A stretch of 64,000 bases of DNA from Rhizobium phaseoli. GTDB taxonomy: Bacteria; Pseudomonadota; Alphaproteobacteria; Rhizobiales; Rhizobiaceae. The stretch is taken from the NCBI RefSeq assembly GCF_010668805.1, contig NZ_WUFT01000008.1, positions 124,001 to 188,000 of the forward strand. Direction: 5' to 3'. Position numbers and translations under genes: made by a program. The notes under the pieces were generated by a model, which saw nothing but the letters and a program-made list of their open reading frames with translations, was not told the origin of the DNA and made no database searches. Below, piece after piece: positions 55,854 to 62,629 of this stretch. Each line of letters starts with the position of its first letter. Position 1 is the stretch's first letter.

Positions 55854-55864
55854 AGAAATGAAGC

Positions 55865-56380
55865 ATGTCAAATTCGATCGAGATTCCCTTTTCCACGACG
55901 CTGCTGGTGCGCGACACCTGCCTCTGCCTGCATGTGCAGCGGGCGGCGCGGGCGCTTGCCCGGCTGTTCGACGATGCACTGAGGCCGGCCGGGCTGACCA
56001 ACGGGCAGTTTTCATTGCTAATGTCGCTGAACCGGCCGGAGCCGCCGCCGATGGGACCGGTCGCCGCGCTGCTTGCCATGGACCAAACGACGCTGACGGC
56101 GGCGCTGAAGCCGCTGCAGCGCAAGGGCTGGGTGACGGTGGTGGAGAATCCGAGGGACAGACGTGGCCGGCTGCTGGTCCTCACCGGTGACGGCAAGGCG
56201 GTGCTGGCAAAGGCGCTGCCGATCTGGCAAGCGACACACGCGGCGATGGACGCTAAACTGCCGAAAGGAAGCTCGGCACAGCTGCGACAGGACCTGCAGA
56301 CGGTGTCAGGGATGACGGGTGAGACGGTGAAAGCCTCCCCTCGCCGGCCGCGTCGCAGCGGGCGGGCGATGGCCGGGTAG
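55865..56380 (+). CDS. MarR family transcriptional regulator
   Basis: 171 residues. The winged helix spans about 45-115: PPPMGPVAALLAMDQTTLTAALKPLQRKGWVTVVENPRDRRGRLLVLTGDGK, with the wing RDRRGR. Cys18 and Cys20 (RDTCLCLHV) near the N-terminus might sense oxidants. It is divergent from the DUF899 operon, with a palindrome between, so it likely controls both. No Shine-Dalgarno is clear; the transcript may be nearly leaderless. Confidence 0.88.
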   Translation: MSNSIEIPFSTTLLVRDTCLCLHVQRAARALARLFDDALRPAGLTNGQFSLLMSLNRPEPPPMGPVAALLAMDQTTLTAALKPLQRKGWVTVVENPRDRRGRLLVLTGDGKAVLAKALPIWQATHAAMDAKLPKGSSAQLRQDLQTVSGMTGETVKASPRRPRRSGRAMAG

Positions 56381-56452
56381 AGCGGACCGAACTCGCCTTG
56401 GATTCTCAAGAAATCGCGTCGTTTCCGTCACGCAACCACAGTTGCCAGGCGT

Positions 56453-56562
56453 GGGTGCTCGGGTCAAGCCCGAGCACGACGGAGATTGAGGGGTTCGCTT
56501 GGCTAGAGGCGAGAGGTCACCCCTTGCTCCGTCGTGCTCGGGCTTGCCCCGAGGACCCATGT
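56453..56562. repeat. Pair of facing palindromic units (mosaic element)
   Basis: GTGCTCGGGTCAAGCCCGAGCAC with GACGGAG at left and its inverted, slightly altered copy (GTGCTCGGGCTTGCCCCGAG) at right. Same family as 15659-15968 and 22417-22520. It is the main content of the gap between marR and ohr (56381-56653). Confidence 0.7.
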
Positions 56563-56653
56563 GACGAGCACGACGTTCGCGTCAGCAGCAAGAAAAGCGA
56601 CGGCCGACCGAAACCGGAAGCCGTCACCCGCATTTTTAATGGTAGCGCTTAAA

Positions 56654-57076
56654 TCAGACAACCGTGACCGGAACTTCGGTCGACGTGCGCATGGCGTGGC
56701 TGTAGGGGCAGACGATGTGGGCGGCGGCGGCGAGCTTTTCGGCGGTTTCGCGGTCGAGACCGGGGATATTGACCGTCAGCGCCACTTCGATGCCGAAGCC
56801 GGTTCCATCTTCACGCGGGCCGATGCCGACCTTGGCGGAGACCGTCGTGTCTTCCGGAATCTTGACCTTCTGCTGTCCCGCGACAAATTTCAAAGCACCG
56901 AGGAAGCAGGCGGAGTAGCCGGCAGCGAAGAGCTGCTCGGGATTGGTGCCGGTCGCGCCATCGCCGCCGAGTTCTTTCGGAACGGTCAGCGTCACGTCCA
57001 GAACACCGTTTTCGGAAACGGCGCGGCCTGCGCGGCCGCCGGTGGCAGAGGCTTTGGTCGTATAGAGAATAGGCAT
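56654..57076 (-). CDS. ohr: Organic hydroperoxide resistance protein
   Basis: 140 residues, Ohr/OsmC fold. Catalytic cysteines are Cys57 (AGYSACFLGAL) and Cys123 (HIVCPYSHA). N-terminal LYTTKASATGGRAGRA and TNPEQLFAAGYS match Ohr rather than OsmC. CAAAGGAGA precedes ATG 57076. It reduces organic hydroperoxides using lipoylated proteins as the electron source. Controlled by the adjacent OhrR through the box at 57123-57145. Confidence 0.93.
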   Translation of the reverse strand: MPILYTTKASATGGRAGRAVSENGVLDVTLTVPKELGGDGATGTNPEQLFAAGYSACFLGALKFVAGQQKVKIPEDTTVSAKVGIGPREDGTGFGIEVALTVNIPGLDRETAEKLAAAAHIVCPYSHAMRTSTEVPVTVV

Positions 57077-57122
57077 GACGATCTCCTTTGATTGGCCCTT
57101 CGTTGGGGTTGGACTTTTAATA

Positions 57123-57145
57123 TTGCGCAATTAAATTGTACGCAA
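57123..57145. promoter_or_regulatory. OhrR box
   Basis: CGCAATTAAATTGTA at 57126-57140 sits in a wider palindrome TTGCG...CGCAA. The known OhrR site consensus is TACAATT-A-AATTGTA. It lies 47-69 bases upstream of the ohr start codon. Confidence 0.8.
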
Positions 57146-57198
57146 GTGAATTTTGCAAATTGCATTTCGAATTCGAAAAGAGGAAAATCGGACCACTA

Positions 57199-57305
57199 GC
57201 GCATCGAGCTTTCCGAAAGTCGAAATCGATTTTCGGAAAGCTCGATGCGTAGATTCAAAGTGTTACAGCGTCCTCCGCGCGCCTGAAAAGACGCGCGGCG
57301 CTGTA
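57199..57305. repeat. Two adjacent palindromes between ohr and ohrR
   Basis: First: GCGCATCGAGCTTTCCGAAA with its inverted copy TTTCGGAAAGCTCGATGCGT (57199-57250). Second: ACAGCG...CGCGCG with CGCGCGG..CGCTGT (57265-57303). A dispersed rhizobial-type repeat has evidently inserted here; it separates ohrR from its promoter region or is its leader. Confidence 0.65.
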
Positions 57306-57308
57306 GGG

Positions 57309-57797
57309 ATGATGGATATGAAAGCGCACACGATAAAGACGATGGAGATACCGGAGGAGGAAAAGCGGCTGGAAAAGCAGTTGTGCTTTGCGGTCTACGC
57401 GACGGCGCATGCTTTCACCCGCGCCTACAAGCCGATTCTCGACAGGGTCGGCCTGACCTATCCGCAATATCTGGTGATGCTGGTGCTGTGGGAACGCGGC
57501 GAGTTGCCGGTGAAGACGATCGGCGAGCAGTTGGATCTCGATTCCGGCACGCTGTCGCCACTGTTGAAACGGCTGGAACAGAACGGGCTGATCAAGCGTA
57601 ACCGCGACCTGCGCGACGAGCGGCAGGTGATTGTGTCGCTGACCTCGAAAGGCGAGTCAATGAAAGGGGAGATCGATACGATCATGACGGCGATCGGACA
57701 AGCCGCCGGCTGCACGCTCGAGGAAATGGCCGCGATGCGCGACATGCTGCATCGGCTGCGAGGCAATCTCGGCCGAGCCGGCGCAGGCGGCGGCTGA
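57309..57797 (+). CDS. ohrR: Organic-hydroperoxide-sensing MarR repressor OhrR
   Basis: 162 residues from the first ATG. The reactive Cys26 lies in KQLCFAVYATAHAFTRAYKPILDRVGLTYPQYLVML, the OhrR N-terminal signature. The winged helix is LDLDSGTLSPLLKRLEQNGLIKRNRDLRDERQVIVSLT. Oxidation of the cysteine by organic peroxides releases DNA and induces ohr. Starts at 57309, 57312, 57318 or 57342 are all possible; Shine-Dalgarno GGG favours 57318. It is divergent from ohr, with a palindromic repeat in between. Confidence 0.92.
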   Translation: MMDMKAHTIKTMEIPEEEKRLEKQLCFAVYATAHAFTRAYKPILDRVGLTYPQYLVMLVLWERGELPVKTIGEQLDLDSGTLSPLLKRLEQNGLIKRNRDLRDERQVIVSLTSKGESMKGEIDTIMTAIGQAAGCTLEEMAAMRDMLHRLRGNLGRAGAGGG

Positions 57798-57852
57798 CCG
57801 CATCCACCCGGTTCGTCTAAGAGGCGTAGCCTAACGGATCTGCGGCCGAGGA

Positions 57853-58086
57853 TCAGGGCCGCTTCACAGCCGCCTTGGCCGGCGACCGGCGCTTCTTTGC
57901 AGGCGCTGCTTCAGGTCCGGCCTCAGCCTCCTGCTGCAGACGCAGGGCTTTCAACTTTTCCGTCTTCTTGTCACGGGCCGAAGCCTCGGCCGCGATAATG
58001 GCGCGCGCCGTGTGATCGGTCGCCTCAGCCTTGTCGCGAGACGAAAGCTTGGCGGGATTGAAGAATTCTCCCTTGGTGGCTGTCAT
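57853..58086 (-). CDS. Small basic protein of unknown function
   Basis: 77 residues, rich in Ala and Lys, with a charged helical centre (DHTARAIIAAEASARDKKTEKLKALRLQQEAEA) and a Lys/Arg/Pro tail (PAKKRRSPAKAAVKRP) like histone-H1-type nucleic-acid binding tails. No family recognised. AAGGG is before the ATG. Coding potential is moderate. Confidence 0.65.
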   Translation of the reverse strand: MTATKGEFFNPAKLSSRDKAEATDHTARAIIAAEASARDKKTEKLKALRLQQEAEAGPEAAPAKKRRSPAKAAVKRP

Positions 58087-58132
58087 GTGCCCCTTTCTCA
58101 GGTGATGACGGCAGATTTAGGCGCGATTCACG

Positions 58133-58319
58133 GCTGAACCATGGTTCCACGGTTGGCCGCAATTCTGCGGCCGGGCCGTGATTCGCCAGTCAGTCGTGAT
58201 TCCGCACCAGCCGGCGATTCCGCGGACGGACCGTGCTTTCACGTTGGCCGATTCCACGGCCGGGCCGTGATTCCACATTGGCCGCGGTGCCGCGTCCGGG
58301 CCGTGATTCCACGGCCGGG
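58133..58319. repeat. Degenerate tandem repeats of CCGTGATTCCAC
   Basis: Units starting CCGTGATTC/CCGTGCTTTCAC occur at 58176, 58231, 58265 and 58301, spaced 55, 34 and 36 bases, each followed by GCCGG or GGCCGCGG-like segments. The array abuts the rpsU stop codon at 58320. No gene is contained. Confidence 0.6.
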
Positions 58320-58556
58320 TTAGCGGGCGCGGAGAACCTTCTTCGGTGCCGGCAGCAGGCCTTCGCGCTGCAGCTTCTTGCGGGCAAGCTTGCGCTGGCG
58401 GCGAATGGCCTCGGCCTTTTCGCGGGCGCGCTTCTCGGACGGCTTTTCAAAAGCGCTGCGCGCCTTCATTTCCCGAAAAAGGCCTTCCCGCTGCATCTTC
58501 TTCTTGAGCACGCGGAGCGCCTGATCGACGTTGTTATCCCTGACGAGTACCTGCAA
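58320..58556 (-). CDS. rpsU: 30S ribosomal protein S21
   Basis: 78 residues from TTG 58556, which has AAGGAT upstream. It reads (M)[20 protein letters not shown] and then [22 protein letters not shown], the S21 signature, with an Arg/Lys-rich C-terminal tail. The open frame upstream to 58598 has no ribosome site. S21 binds near the anti-Shine-Dalgarno of 16S rRNA and helps initiation. Alpha-proteobacterial S21 proteins of this length are common. Confidence 0.9.
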   Translation of the reverse strand: MQVLVRDNNVDQALRVLKKKMQREGLFREMKARSAFEKPSEKRAREKAEAIRRQRKLARKKLQREGLLPAPKKVLRAR

Positions 58557-58614
58557 AGTGATATCCTTCCTGTCACGGCGGCGAGGCCGCACTGTCAATA
58601 ATGAAACGGCGAAA

Positions 58615-58899
58615 CTACTTGCCCGTTCTGATGCTCGAAAACTTCAGCCAGGGCTCGGCGCCGTCGGACTTGGCCGCTATCTCCAGGGGAGCCCTGGATG
58701 GGGATTCCCCGGTATCGATATCGGCCTCAGTAATGCGGCGTTCGAAATTTTCCGCGTCGAAACGGACGCGATATTGCACATGCCCGTGATCGTTGGGCAG
58801 AATGCTGGCGATCCGGCAGCGCTTGTCGGCCTTCGCCGTGCGGGTAAGACCGGATTTCAGCACGATCATATCGCCGATCTTATAGTTTGGTCTGCCCAT
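58615..58899 (-). CDS. Conserved hypothetical protein
   Basis: 94 residues with a beta-rich, KOW/SH3-like N-terminal pattern: [51 protein letters not shown]. Such a module might bind RNA or protein. It lies between cspA and rpsU on the same strand, both translation/cold-shock linked, so it may share that role. Family not recognised with certainty. Confidence 0.7.
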   Translation of the reverse strand: MGRPNYKIGDMIVLKSGLTRTAKADKRCRIASILPNDHGHVQYRVRFDAENFERRITEADIDTGESPSRAPLEIAAKSDGAEPWLKFSSIRTGK

Positions 58900-58992
58900 T
58901 TCAGCGTCCCTTCGACTTTCGGCTGCTCACTGGTCAATCAAAACGAGGTCGTTCAAGAACGACCGGGGTCATTCGAAAAGCCCAGCGGTCAA

Positions 58993-59020
58993 AGCAAAAA
59001 GGCCGGGTTGGCACCCGACC
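58993..59020 (-). terminator. Rho-independent terminator of cspA
   Basis: On the minus strand, GGTCGGGT and ACCCGGCC form a stem (one G-U pair) with a GCCA loop, followed by TTTTTGCTTT. It lies 60 bases beyond the cspA stop. Confidence 0.8.
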
Positions 59021-59079
59021 TCTTCCAGTCACTCAGCCATTTCGCTGCCAGCATCTGGTCAGCACAGGCGAATGACAAA

Positions 59080-59289
59080 TCATGCGGCCTGAAGGTTGTC
59101 AGCCGAATTCTTGCCGGACTTCTTGTCGCGGACGAGATCGTAGCGGATCTTCTGACCTTCAACGAGTTCGCGCATACCGGCGCGTTCGACCGCTGAAATA
59201 TGGACAAAAACGTCCGTAGAACCATCATCAGGCTGAATAAAGCCAAAACCCTTGGTGCCATTGAACCACTTGACGACGCCTGAATTCAT
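59080..59289 (-). CDS. cspA: Cold-shock protein (CspA family)
   Basis: 69 residues. RNP1 KGFGFI and RNP2 VFVHIS are present, with the start [17 protein letters not shown]. It is a single-stranded nucleic-acid chaperone that melts mRNA structures in the cold. AAAAGGAGA precedes the ATG. The upstream 257 bases (59290-59546) include an AT-rich part (about 59427-59470), consistent with a promoter and a long 5' leader, as is usual for csp genes. Confidence 0.93.
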   Translation of the reverse strand: MNSGVVKWFNGTKGFGFIQPDDGSTDVFVHISAVERAGMRELVEGQKIRYDLVRDKKSGKNSADNLQAA

Positions 59290-59513
59290 AACGATCTCCT
59301 TTTCAACCGTTGGTGTTTCGCCTGCGGAATGCCCGACAAGCCGTATCGATGTTGAGAGGATATCTGACGGAGCGCTTCAGCGCGTGGACAAAGGTCGCAA
59401 GCAATTCGATACGCACCATGTAGGATATTTAGCGAATTAAGCAATGGTTTTTTGAAAAATAAATCCCCCGCGGGCGCAAAATGGGCCGTTTCACCGGGGA
59501 AAACGGAGCAATC

Positions 59514-59540
59514 CGAGGCGGCCGATTGACGGCCGCCTCG
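59514..59540. terminator. Strong hairpin downstream of the L,D-transpeptidase gene
   Basis: CGAGGCGGCCG and CGGCCGCCTCG form a perfect 11-bp stem with an ATTGA loop, 7 bases after the minus-strand stop. No long T run follows. Confidence 0.6.
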
Positions 59541-59546
59541 GTGACA

Positions 59547-60281
59547 TTACTGCAAGACGACGATCGGCGCTTTCGTCGGAGCGCGATCGTAGAGATCGAT
59601 AATATCCTGGTTCAGCAGCCGCACGCAGCCCGATGAGACGGCCTTGCCGATCGAGCGCCAGTCGGGATTGCCGTGCAGGCGATAGAGCGTGTCTTCCCCG
59701 TTCGAGAAGATGTAGAGCGCGCGGGCGCCGAGCGGGTTCTTCAGGCCCGGCTCCATGCCGCCGTTCTCGATCGAATATTTGACGAGTTCCGGCTGGCGGG
59801 CGACCATCTCGTTCGGCGGCTTCCAGCGCGGCCATCTCTGACGCCACTGGATGACACCTGAGCCCTGCCAGGCGAAACCCTCGCGACCGATGCCGACGCC
59901 ATAACGCATCGCCATGCCGTCACCCTGGACGAGATAGAGGAAGCGCGACGGCGTATCGACGACGATGGTGCCGGGGGGCTGGCCGGTGGGATCGAGGACG
60001 CGCTGGCGATAATAGCGCGGATCGATCTGCTCGTAGGGAACGGCGGGAATGAGAAAGCCGCCGTCCTCGACGGGGCCATACATGACTGCAAGCTCGGCCC
60101 CGCTCGGCGCGCTCGACGCTTCCGGGGACTGGAACAGGCGCATGGGCGAACGGTAGGTGATTGTCGTATCGCCCGATGTTACCGTATTGGCCGAAGAGGC
60201 GCAGCCGGTGAGAGCGGATGCTGCTGTCAATGCCGAAAAGGAAAGAAAGCTGCGGCGGGAAAGATGTCTATCGAAGCTCAT
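59547..60281 (-). CDS. L,D-transpeptidase (YkuD domain), Tat/lipoprotein-type leader
   Basis: 244 residues. The leader RRSFLSFSALTAASALTGC has both twin arginines (9-10) and a lipobox with Cys27. The YkuD catalytic site is near the end: LHGNPDWRSIGKAVSSGCVRLLNQD, with His and Cys of SSGCVR. ATG 60281 is chosen over the longer frame. It links peptidoglycan peptides 3-3 or attaches proteins in the periplasm. The next gene is a close paralogue on the same strand. Confidence 0.9.
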   Translation of the reverse strand: MSFDRHLSRRSFLSFSALTAASALTGCASSANTVTSGDTTITYRSPMRLFQSPEASSAPSGAELAVMYGPVEDGGFLIPAVPYEQIDPRYYRQRVLDPTGQPPGTIVVDTPSRFLYLVQGDGMAMRYGVGIGREGFAWQGSGVIQWRQRWPRWKPPNEMVARQPELVKYSIENGGMEPGLKNPLGARALYIFSNGEDTLYRLHGNPDWRSIGKAVSSGCVRLLNQDIIDLYDRAPTKAPIVVLQ

Positions 60282-60420
60282 GACGCGGGACTGATTTCCT
60301 CTGATGCTGGAATCCGAGATAACAACATCAAAAGATCTATCGGCTTGCGCCAAATAAACCATAGCTTCACGCAGACGTGTCCGGCCTTGAGCAGACGATA
60401 TCGGCGGCGCTGTTGCAGCG

Positions 60421-61227
60421 CTACATCACAACGATCTCCGCCTTGGCGGGAAGGCGGTCATAGAGATCGACGACGTCCTGGTTCAGCATGCGCACGCAGC
60501 CCGACGAGGTGGCCTTGCCGATCGACTGCCAGTCGGGCGTGCCGTGGATGCGATAGAGCGTATCCTGCCCGTCCTTGAAGATATACATGGCGCGGGCGCC
60601 GAGCGGGTTCTGCAGCCCCGGGTTCATGCCGCCGTTTTCGGCTGAAAAGGGGCGAACCTCGGGCTGGCGCGAGACCATTTCGACCGGCGGTGTCCAGCGC
60701 GGCCATTTCTGTTTCCACTGGATGACGCCGCGGCCCGACCAGGCGTAACCATCGCGGCCGAGGCCGACGCCGTAACGCATCGCCTTGCCATTCGCTTCGA
60801 CGAAATAAAGATAACGCGCCTGGGTATCGACGATGACAGTCCCGGGGCGCTCGGTCGTCTGGTAATCGACCTCCTGGCGCAGGAACTGCGGCTGCACGCG
60901 GCTGACCGGAATGGCCGGCAGGGTAAAATCCTCGTCGCGAAGCGCACCATACATCGCCATGTGCACCGGATTGCTGACCGGCAGGCCGTAGGTCTGATGG
61001 AACTGGGTCTTGTAGAGTTCGCGCGTCTGCGGCACCGGCTGATCAGGGATCGGCCGCACCCGCCGCGGATCGACACCTGGCGGCTGATAGAAGACCGGCG
61101 AGGTTTCCTGGACGAAGCGGGCGGGCGAATCGGCGGCGACATCGGGAATGAGGATGTTGCAGCCGCTCAGCGACGCAACGACCACCACCAGCCCGGCAAT
61201 CGGGAAGACCCGGCGCAGAAAATTCAT
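60421..61227 (-). CDS. L,D-transpeptidase (YkuD domain), Sec lipoprotein
   Basis: 268 residues. A Sec signal and lipobox (VVVASLSGC, Cys23) begin it. The YkuD domain ends IHGTPDWQSIGKATSSGCVRMLNQDVVDLYDRLP. It shares most of its C-terminal domain with the gene at 59547-60281 (e.g. ENGGMNPGLQNPLGARAMYIF versus ENGGMEPGLKNPLGARALYIF), so the pair is a tandem duplication that diverged in its N-terminal leader. Periplasmic, cell-wall cross-linking. Confidence 0.9.
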   Translation of the reverse strand: MNFLRRVFPIAGLVVVVASLSGCNILIPDVAADSPARFVQETSPVFYQPPGVDPRRVRPIPDQPVPQTRELYKTQFHQTYGLPVSNPVHMAMYGALRDEDFTLPAIPVSRVQPQFLRQEVDYQTTERPGTVIVDTQARYLYFVEANGKAMRYGVGLGRDGYAWSGRGVIQWKQKWPRWTPPVEMVSRQPEVRPFSAENGGMNPGLQNPLGARAMYIFKDGQDTLYRIHGTPDWQSIGKATSSGCVRMLNQDVVDLYDRLPAKAEIVVM

Positions 61228-61318
61228 GAAACCACCCTTATCAACGATCGGCAAGACAGCGACATCTGCCGGGACGATGGCATTCGCGGCTGGCGCGAGG
61301 CTGGTGTAGGAGTGGAAA

Positions 61319-61541
61319 TCAAGAGACCAGCAGAACTCCGTTGCCGTAGGCGGCAGCCAGATCGCGGATCAAGCGCATCTCCCGCGCAGCCAGCCGGCCG
61401 GTATCGACGAAACGCCAATTGCGTTCATACAGCGCGAAAGCCTCGCAGGCAGGCATCGCGCGCGGGATCGCGATTCCAGACGAGCGATTTCAGCTCGGGG
61501 AAGTCGTTCGGCACGATCATGGTCTCTGCGTCCGTCGTCAT
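61319..61541 (-). pseudogene. Frameshifted small conserved-type protein gene
   Basis: ATG 61541 opens MTTDAETMIVPNDFPELKSL followed by VWNRDPAR, then goes out of frame. A second frame continues with EAFALYERNWRFVD and ends YGNGVLLVS at TGA 61319. The break falls in a CGCGCGCG tract at 61457-61464; restoring two bases gives a continuous ~74-residue protein. The gap between the L,D-transpeptidase and hydrolase genes is therefore not empty. A slippage mutation or sequencing error in a GC repeat is the likely cause. Confidence 0.6.
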
Positions 61542-61590
61542 ACCCGGAATATAGGCCTAACGGGCCTGTATTTGAAGCGGCGGCAAAAAA

Positions 61591-62511
61591 TCAAGCCGCA
61601 ACCCCATGGAAGAAGCGGATGCTCTGTTCGATCTCGGCCGGCAGCGCCGAGGTGTGATTGCCGGCGACGGTTTCGGTTTCGATATGCACGCCGGCGGCGC
61701 GGGCGCGGCGGGCCAGCAGATCGGCGCGGTCGTTGAAATGCGGCTCCTCCGTGCCGTGGACGACACGGACCGGACATTTGAAGCTGTGGGCGTAACAGAG
61801 CGCCGAACGCACCTCGAATTCATGCGTATTGCTGTCGTCGAAGCGGATATCCTGGGGATAGCGGTTGAAGAAGCGGAAGGCGTCGGGATTGCCCGATATC
61901 GGCGCGGCGGCGCGGAATTTCTGGGTGCTCATCGCCGTCAGCATGGTCAGGGTGCCGCCGATGCTGTGGCCGGCGATGAACAGGCGTTGGGCGTCGACAC
62001 CCGGCAGATGCGCCAGCCGCTCGGCGGCGGCGAGAACGTCGTCGACCTCGTCGTAGAAGCCGGAAAAATTGCCCATCTGGCCGTTTTCTCCGCGCAACGA
62101 CGGCATCATCACGACATAACCGGCATCCATATAGGGTTTCATCAGCTGCCAGTGGCCGGTGCCCATGGCGTTGCCGCCGTGCAGGAAGAGCACGGCCGGC
62201 TTGGCGGTGCGCTCGCGTTTATATTTCGAGACCCAGGCGGCCAGTTCCAGCTCGCCGTAGCCGGAGCGATAGAAGATCTTGTCGGCGTCGGCAGGTGCGC
62301 TCAGCAGTTCGTATTTGTCGGGCGCCGGGCCCTTCTGCAAAAGCTTGGTGCGGAAATGGTGGCGGACCTTGGCATAATCGCGCTTGGCAAGGCGCGGTTC
62401 ATCCGGAACATCGAACGCCGCCGCCATTTGCGGCAGGACGAGTGCGCCGGCAAGGCCGGCCAGCACGGCACGGCGTTGGAGGAAAAAGGAATTCCGTTCA
62501 TTCGAGCTCAT
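61591..62511 (-). CDS. Tat-exported alpha/beta hydrolase (dienelactone hydrolase-like)
   Basis: 306 residues. The leader QRRAVLAGLAGALVLPQMAAA is a twin-arginine signal. The oxyanion loop is FLHGG (109-113) and the nucleophile elbow GHSIGG (181-186, Ser183). The catalytic His is probably in AGNHTSAL near the end, with an Asp in the EEPHFNDRAD region. It probably hydrolyses an ester or amide in the periplasm. Start ATG 62511 keeps the leader at residues 12-33. Substrate unknown. Confidence 0.87.
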   Translation of the reverse strand: MSSNERNSFFLQRRAVLAGLAGALVLPQMAAAFDVPDEPRLAKRDYAKVRHHFRTKLLQKGPAPDKYELLSAPADADKIFYRSGYGELELAAWVSKYKRERTAKPAVLFLHGGNAMGTGHWQLMKPYMDAGYVVMMPSLRGENGQMGNFSGFYDEVDDVLAAAERLAHLPGVDAQRLFIAGHSIGGTLTMLTAMSTQKFRAAAPISGNPDAFRFFNRYPQDIRFDDSNTHEFEVRSALCYAHSFKCPVRVVHGTEEPHFNDRADLLARRARAAGVHIETETVAGNHTSALPAEIEQSIRFFHGVAA

Positions 62512-62629
62512 AACGCAGCACCCAAATCATTTCCCCGGCACAGAAGATTTGCACCGGAAGATCGTTGCCGCCAATACACATCGTGTTGAAAATATCGCCC
62601 TGCGGCATTGTTGCACAGGAAATTGACAC

